Under the pieces are notes generated by a model. The model saw only the letters and a list, made by a program, of their open reading frames with translations, made no database searches and was not told the DNA's origin. 64,000 nucleotides of DNA from Akkermansiaceae bacterium (lineage in GTDB: Bacteria > Verrucomicrobiota > Verrucomicrobiia > Verrucomicrobiales > Akkermansiaceae), in NCBI GenBank assembly GCA_017798145.1, contig CP059069.1, positions 4,263,226 to 4,327,225 on the forward strand, in the 5' to 3' direction. The translations under genes were made by a program, and so were the position numbers. Position 1 is the stretch's first letter, and each line of letters opens with the position of its first letter. Below are positions 60,320 to 64,000 of this stretch, in pieces.

Positions 60320-60654
60320 GAAAGGCTTGTTGGTGGAAAGGTTTGGTAATGAACGGTTTGAAATGGAAAATTACGATTCTCCCGTGTGCCCTGCCGACCC
60401 GGGTTTCGTGCCGCACGCGCGGATTTCGAGAGGTCGCTGGCAAAGCCCTGCGGAAGAAGGGGAGAATCGGAGCGCAGCAGGGGGCCGTCAAGCCGGAAAC
60501 AACGTTCCACATAATTGCTTCCAATGTTCCACGGCGGGAGCTGTGGTGGGTTCCGGCTGCCAAGTGGGTTGAAATCCGATAACGATAATCTACCTTGCTC
60601 TCGACTTTCCGCCATTTCCGAACATCTTGCCCCTCTCTATTACCGCACCTTCTG
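60320..60654. other. divergent intergenic region of mreB and sdaA
   Basis: 335 bases without a convincing ORF. Should carry the promoters of both mre cluster and sdaA. AT-rich patches occur near 60340-60375 (AATGGAAAATTACGATT) and 60580-60592 (CGATAACGATAATC), but no -35/-10 pair with good spacing could be assigned. Confidence 0.5.
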
Positions 60655-62232
60655 ATGATCGTAAGCATTTTCAATGACGTGATCGGCCCCGTGATGCGCG
60701 GGCCGTCGAGTTCCCACTGCGCCGCCGCGCTACGGATCGGACGCCTGGCACGTGAGCTGATGGATTGCGATTTCACCGATGTCCTCGTCGAGTTTGACCG
60801 CGAGGGCTCGCTGCCGACCACCCACGACACCCAAGGCTCCGACATGGGGCTTTTCGGCGGACTGATGGGCTGGGATGCTGATGACGAACGGCTTCCCGGC
60901 TCCATGCGGACGCTCGGCGATACAGGGGTGCGCATCTCCATAGAGACGGTGGAAGCCGGGGATCCGCATCCGAACACCTATCGGCTCACTCTTCGCAGTG
61001 ATCAGGAAGTGCATACATTGCGCGCCATTTCCACGGGCGGCGGAATGATGGAGGTGATCGACATCGACGGCTTCAGCGTCTCCATGTTCGGCGATTGCCA
61101 CGAGACCCTGATCTGGGCCGATGGCAAAGAAGACGAGGTGGTTGCGGGGATCATGGCGAATTTTGAGGCGGATGAAATCATCCTCCATAAGTCCGGAGGG
61201 CGGCGTATGTTCGAGGTGAAGGCTCCGTCATTCGTTGGCGAAGAAATCCTTTCCAAGATGCCCGGCGTCACCTGCGTGAAGCGCCTTTCGCCCGTGCTTC
61301 CCGTGATGTCGCGCAAGGACACGGCGGTTCCCTACACCACCTGCGAGGAAATGCTCGTCCACGACGCGGGCAAGGGCACCCCGTTGTGGAAACTGGCGGT
61401 GAACTATGAGATGGCGCGCGGCGGCCTCACCGAGGAAGAGGTCATCGCGAAGATGGTCAGGATCGTCAAAATCGTCCGCCGATCCATCGCCCAAGGCATC
61501 GCCGGCACGGAATACGATGACCGCGTGCTTGGCCACCAGTGCGGGCGTTTCGATGAGTTGATGCGCGACGGGAAATTGCTGGATGGCGGCGCCCTCAACC
61601 GCATCATCCTCTATGTCACCGCTTTGATGGAGGTGAAAAGCTCGATGGGTGTCATCATCGCAGCGCCCACCGCCGGTGCCTGCGCCGCACTGCCCGGAGC
61701 CGTCGTGGCGATGGCTGAGAGCATGGGGCTCGGTGAGGACGAAATGGCAAAAGCCCTCCTCGCCAGCGGAATCATCGGGGTCTTCATCGCCACCCGCTGG
61801 ACCTTTGCGGCGGAGGTCGGCGGTTGCCAGGCGGAGGGCGGTTCTGCGGCAAGCATGGCGGCGGCGGCGCTCGTCACCTTGGCAGGCGGCCCTCTGGATC
61901 AGGCGGTCGCCGCATCTTCCATGGCTTTCCAAAGCATGATAGGCCTGATCTGCGATCCCATCGCGAACCGCGTCGAGGCGCCCTGCCTCGGCAAGAATGT
62001 GATGGCGGCCGCCAACGCCCTTTCCTGCGCAAACATGGCGCTCGCCGGCTTCGACCAGGTGATCCCGCTCGACGAGGTCATCGAGACCGCGAAGCAGGTG
62101 GCCAAGCAGATGCCGCGCGAAGTCCGCTGCACGAATCTCGGCGGACTCTCCATCACCCCGACAGCGATCGCCCTTGAGAAAAAACTCGCCGAACGCCGTG
62201 CCGCCTCCTGTGGCTCGGGTTGCGGCTGCTGA
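60655..62232 (+). CDS. sdaA: L-serine ammonia-lyase (iron-sulfur), single-chain
   Basis: 525 residues from ATG 60655. The beta half (1-150, FNDVIGPVMRGPSSSHCAAA) and alpha half (215-510) are fused, as in the E. coli SdaA type. Converts serine to pyruvate and ammonia with a [4Fe-4S] cluster; cluster Cys are in EVGGCQAEGGSAASMAAA and NRVEAPCLGKN and the third is likely in SCANMA. C-terminus ASCGSGCGC has four extra Cys. The middle also has an ACT-like segment near 90-170 (NTYRLTLRSDQEVHTLRAIS, GFSVSMFGD). Followed after 21 bases by the oxidoreductase gene. Confidence 0.93.
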   Translation: MIVSIFNDVIGPVMRGPSSSHCAAALRIGRLARELMDCDFTDVLVEFDREGSLPTTHDTQGSDMGLFGGLMGWDADDERLPGSMRTLGDTGVRISIETVEAGDPHPNTYRLTLRSDQEVHTLRAISTGGGMMEVIDIDGFSVSMFGDCHETLIWADGKEDEVVAGIMANFEADEIILHKSGGRRMFEVKAPSFVGEEILSKMPGVTCVKRLSPVLPVMSRKDTAVPYTTCEEMLVHDAGKGTPLWKLAVNYEMARGGLTEEEVIAKMVRIVKIVRRSIAQGIAGTEYDDRVLGHQCGRFDELMRDGKLLDGGALNRIILYVTALMEVKSSMGVIIAAPTAGACAALPGAVVAMAESMGLGEDEMAKALLASGIIGVFIATRWTFAAEVGGCQAEGGSAASMAAAALVTLAGGPLDQAVAASSMAFQSMIGLICDPIANRVEAPCLGKNVMAAANALSCANMALAGFDQVIPLDEVIETAKQVAKQMPREVRCTNLGGLSITPTAIALEKKLAERRAASCGSGCGC

Positions 62233-62253
62233 AAGCTTTTCCTAACAGAATCC

Positions 62254-63522
62254 ATGGACTCCACCCGCCGCCAGGCACTCAAGACAATCGCCGCGATGGC
62301 GACAGTGCAATTCGTCCCGAGCCGCGTTCTCGGCCTCAACGGCCAGACCCCGCCCTCGGAGGAACTCACCAAAGGCATCATCGGCTGCGGAGGCATCAGC
62401 GCCCAGCACCTCAAGATGCCCGGGAAGCTGCTCGCGCTCTGCGATGTGGACACCGGGCATCTCTCGCAGCGGATGAAGCAGTCCGGCGGAGAGGAAGCGG
62501 GCATCACCGGCTATTCCGATTTCCGCAAACTCATCGCCCGCGATGACATCGATATCGTCCACATCGCCACCCCGCCTCACTGGCACGCCATCATGGCCAT
62601 CGAGGCCGCCAAGGCGGGCAAGGACATCTGGTGCGAGAAGCCGATGAGCCGCACCATCGGCGAAGGTCTCGCCATGGTGAAGGCAGTCGAGGCTCAGAAC
62701 CGAATCTTCCGCCTGAACACATGGTTCCGCTTCAAGGACAATTTCTACGGCATGGGTACCCCCGTTTCTTCCCTGAAAAAAGCCGTCGATGCGGACATGC
62801 TCGGCTGGCCGCTCAAGGTTACCGTTTCCGGCGTGACCGGCTTCGACTGGAAGCTCAATACCTGGGCAGGAAAACCCGGCCTCCCGCCCGAGCCCGTCCC
62901 GCCGGAGCTCGACTACGACCTGTGGCTTGGGCCTGCCCCGAAGAAGCCCTACAACAGCCAGCGTGTCCACGCGAAGTTCCGCGGCTACTGGGACTACGAC
63001 GGCGGCGGCCTCGGCGACATGGGCCAGCATTACCTCGATCCCGTCCAATATCTGTTAGGCAAGGACGCAGAGGCGCCCGTCTCCGTGGAAATCGATGCCG
63101 ACCCGCAGGACGCGGAGGCCGTCGGGACATGGCGGCGGATGGAATTCACCTACGCAGACGGCTGCAAGATTGTCCTCGACGGCGAGAACAAGGACAAGGA
63201 AGCCGCCTACATCGAGGGGCCGAAGGGGAAAATCTACCGTGGTTTCAAATCCGACATACCGGATTTCGAGAAAAAGGTCGCCGCCCTGCCGGAGCCCCGT
63301 GCCCAGGAAACCGATTTCCATGAATGCGTCCGCACCCGGAAAAAATTCGCGCTCAACGAGCAGAACGGCTTCTGGTCCTGCACCATCGTCAACATGGGTG
63401 TCACAGCACACCGCCTCAACAAGAACCTCAGGTTCGACTCCAAGGCGCTCAAGTTTGATGATCCCGCCGCCAACGCGCTGATGGACCAGCCCATGCGCGA
63501 GCCGTGGGAAATCGGCGTGTGA
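62254..63522 (+). CDS. Tat-exported Gfo/Idh/MocA-family oxidoreductase
   Basis: 422 residues. Twin-Arg signal-like start MDSTRRQALKTIAAMATVQF (TRRQALK). NAD(P)-binding fold: GIIGCGGISAQHL, LCDVDTGHL, IVHIATPPHWHAIMAIEAAKAGKDIWCEKPMSRT with the conserved EKP Lys. Large C-terminal domain includes WAGKPGLPPEPVPPELDYDLWLGPAP and DYDGGGLGDMGQHYLDP, typical of the secreted Planctomycetes/Verrucomicrobia branch. Acts on a sugar or sugar-derived substrate, unknown. Cofactor is probably bound before export. Follows sdaA on the same strand. Confidence 0.9.
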   Translation: MDSTRRQALKTIAAMATVQFVPSRVLGLNGQTPPSEELTKGIIGCGGISAQHLKMPGKLLALCDVDTGHLSQRMKQSGGEEAGITGYSDFRKLIARDDIDIVHIATPPHWHAIMAIEAAKAGKDIWCEKPMSRTIGEGLAMVKAVEAQNRIFRLNTWFRFKDNFYGMGTPVSSLKKAVDADMLGWPLKVTVSGVTGFDWKLNTWAGKPGLPPEPVPPELDYDLWLGPAPKKPYNSQRVHAKFRGYWDYDGGGLGDMGQHYLDPVQYLLGKDAEAPVSVEIDADPQDAEAVGTWRRMEFTYADGCKIVLDGENKDKEAAYIEGPKGKIYRGFKSDIPDFEKKVAALPEPRAQETDFHECVRTRKKFALNEQNGFWSCTIVNMGVTAHRLNKNLRFDSKALKFDDPAANALMDQPMREPWEIGV

Positions 63523-63620
63523 TCCGGGGGCGTTTCGCGTTGTGCGGTCATCGTCACCGATGGAAGGCGGAATCCGATTTCTACTCGCCAAGCCGGATGC
63601 GCGGTAGGAAAGTGAACCCG

Positions 63621-64000
63621 ATGAGCGCGAAGACCAGAAAGCCGGTGGCCAGGGAACTATTGTTCGGGGATCTGTGGGAGTTCGATCCCGCCCCGGAGTC
63701 GGCTCCGGCGGAGATCGCGGATCGCTACAAGCTTTTCATCGGCGGAAAATTCGTCGATCCGAAGTCCAAGAAGTGGTTCGACTCGATCAGCCCGCGGAAC
63801 GAGGAAAAGGTTTCCGAGATCGCCCTGGCGAATGCGGCGGATGTGGATGCAGCCTATGCCGCGGCGGCGAAAGCCTTCCCCGCCTGGTCGAAATTGCCGG
63901 GCGCGGAGCGCGGGAAATATCTCTACCGGTTGGCGCGGCTGCTGCAGGACAGGGCGCGGGAGTTCGCTGTGGCGGAAACGATCGATGGAGGAAAGCCGAT
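63621..64000 (+). CDS. aldehyde dehydrogenase family protein (N-terminal part, window edge)
   Basis: 126 codons are visible before the window ends. YKLFIGGKFVDPKSKKWFDS, then NAADVDAAYAAAAKAFPAW and RGKYLYRLARLLQDRAREFAVAETIDGGKP: the N-terminal NAD-binding subdomain of ALDH superfamily enzymes. Catalytic Cys and Glu are beyond the window, so the substrate class cannot be judged. A 35-residue extension precedes the homology. AGGAAA lies 9 bases upstream of ATG 63621; GTG 63612 is an alternative. Confidence 0.85.
   Translation, partial: MSAKTRKPVARELLFGDLWEFDPAPESAPAEIADRYKLFIGGKFVDPKSKKWFDSISPRNEEKVSEIALANAADVDAAYAAAAKAFPAWSKLPGAERGKYLYRLARLLQDRAREFAVAETIDGGKP

Overview
The window is a GC-rich bacterial chromosome segment that most resembles a member of the Verrucomicrobiota. 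This is inferred from gene content: a very large 'PVC-type' beta-propeller/HEAT/cytochrome c protein, two secreted-type sulfatases, a Tat-exported Gfo/Idh/MocA oxidoreductase, a PEP-CTERM metalloprotease and a monomeric isocitrate dehydrogenase, next to ordinary housekeeping genes. No rRNA, IS element or CRISPR array was seen. There are two tRNA genes, Val(CAC) and an initiator Met(CAU).

Layout. 1-1250: end of an unrecognised gene, a sparse stretch and tRNA-Val. 1300-17050: housekeeping genes (glycerate kinase; rplY-pth-rpsF-ssb; a fused purD-pyrR gene, a membrane protein and pyrB; a GH3 hexosaminidase; dtd; dnaB; a sulfatase; an Fcy1-like cytosine deaminase divergent from a double-domain LOG protein; nadK; tRNA-fMet). 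17257-28360: a composite type I restriction-modification island. 28421-45300: isocitrate dehydrogenase, a hydroxyacid dehydrogenase, a sulfatase, an NlpC/P60 gene between two paralogous membrane genes, prfA, a universal stress protein, an ABC permease, metF, EF-hand, thioredoxin-like, GYF, ankyrin and ACT proteins. 45304-53840: the PVC-type cytochrome protein, a LysM protein, purine nucleoside phosphorylase, pyruvate kinase and the PEP-CTERM metzincin. 54012-60319: mreB-mreC-mreD-mrdA-rng on the minus strand. 60655-64000: serine dehydratase, an oxidoreductase and the start of an aldehyde dehydrogenase.

The most unusual region is the restriction island. hsdR, hsdS and hsdM are separated by a HigBA-like toxin-antitoxin pair, a zeta-like P-loop kinase, an AAA15/OLD-like ATPase overlapping a TOPRIM-like gene, and a DUF3800 gene. 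The first codons of hsdM occur three times (24996, 26127, 26519). The first copy ends in an ATGA overlap with the DUF3800 gene, as if cargo had been inserted at the hsdM start. Three palindromic repeat elements lie in frame inside hsdS, an hsdM remnant and hsdM. The AAA/TOPRIM pair is AT-richer than its surroundings. The island ends in a truncated PDDEXK nuclease gene.

Other points of interest are the PurD-PyrR fusion upstream of pyrB, an initiator tRNA with an A:U pair in place of the first of the three conserved G:C pairs, and a possible CMP-to-cytosine-to-uracil salvage pair (LOG protein and cytosine deaminase). Start codons were reassigned from homology where the longest reading frame was clearly over-extended. 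All family assignments are from reading the sequence, not from database searches.
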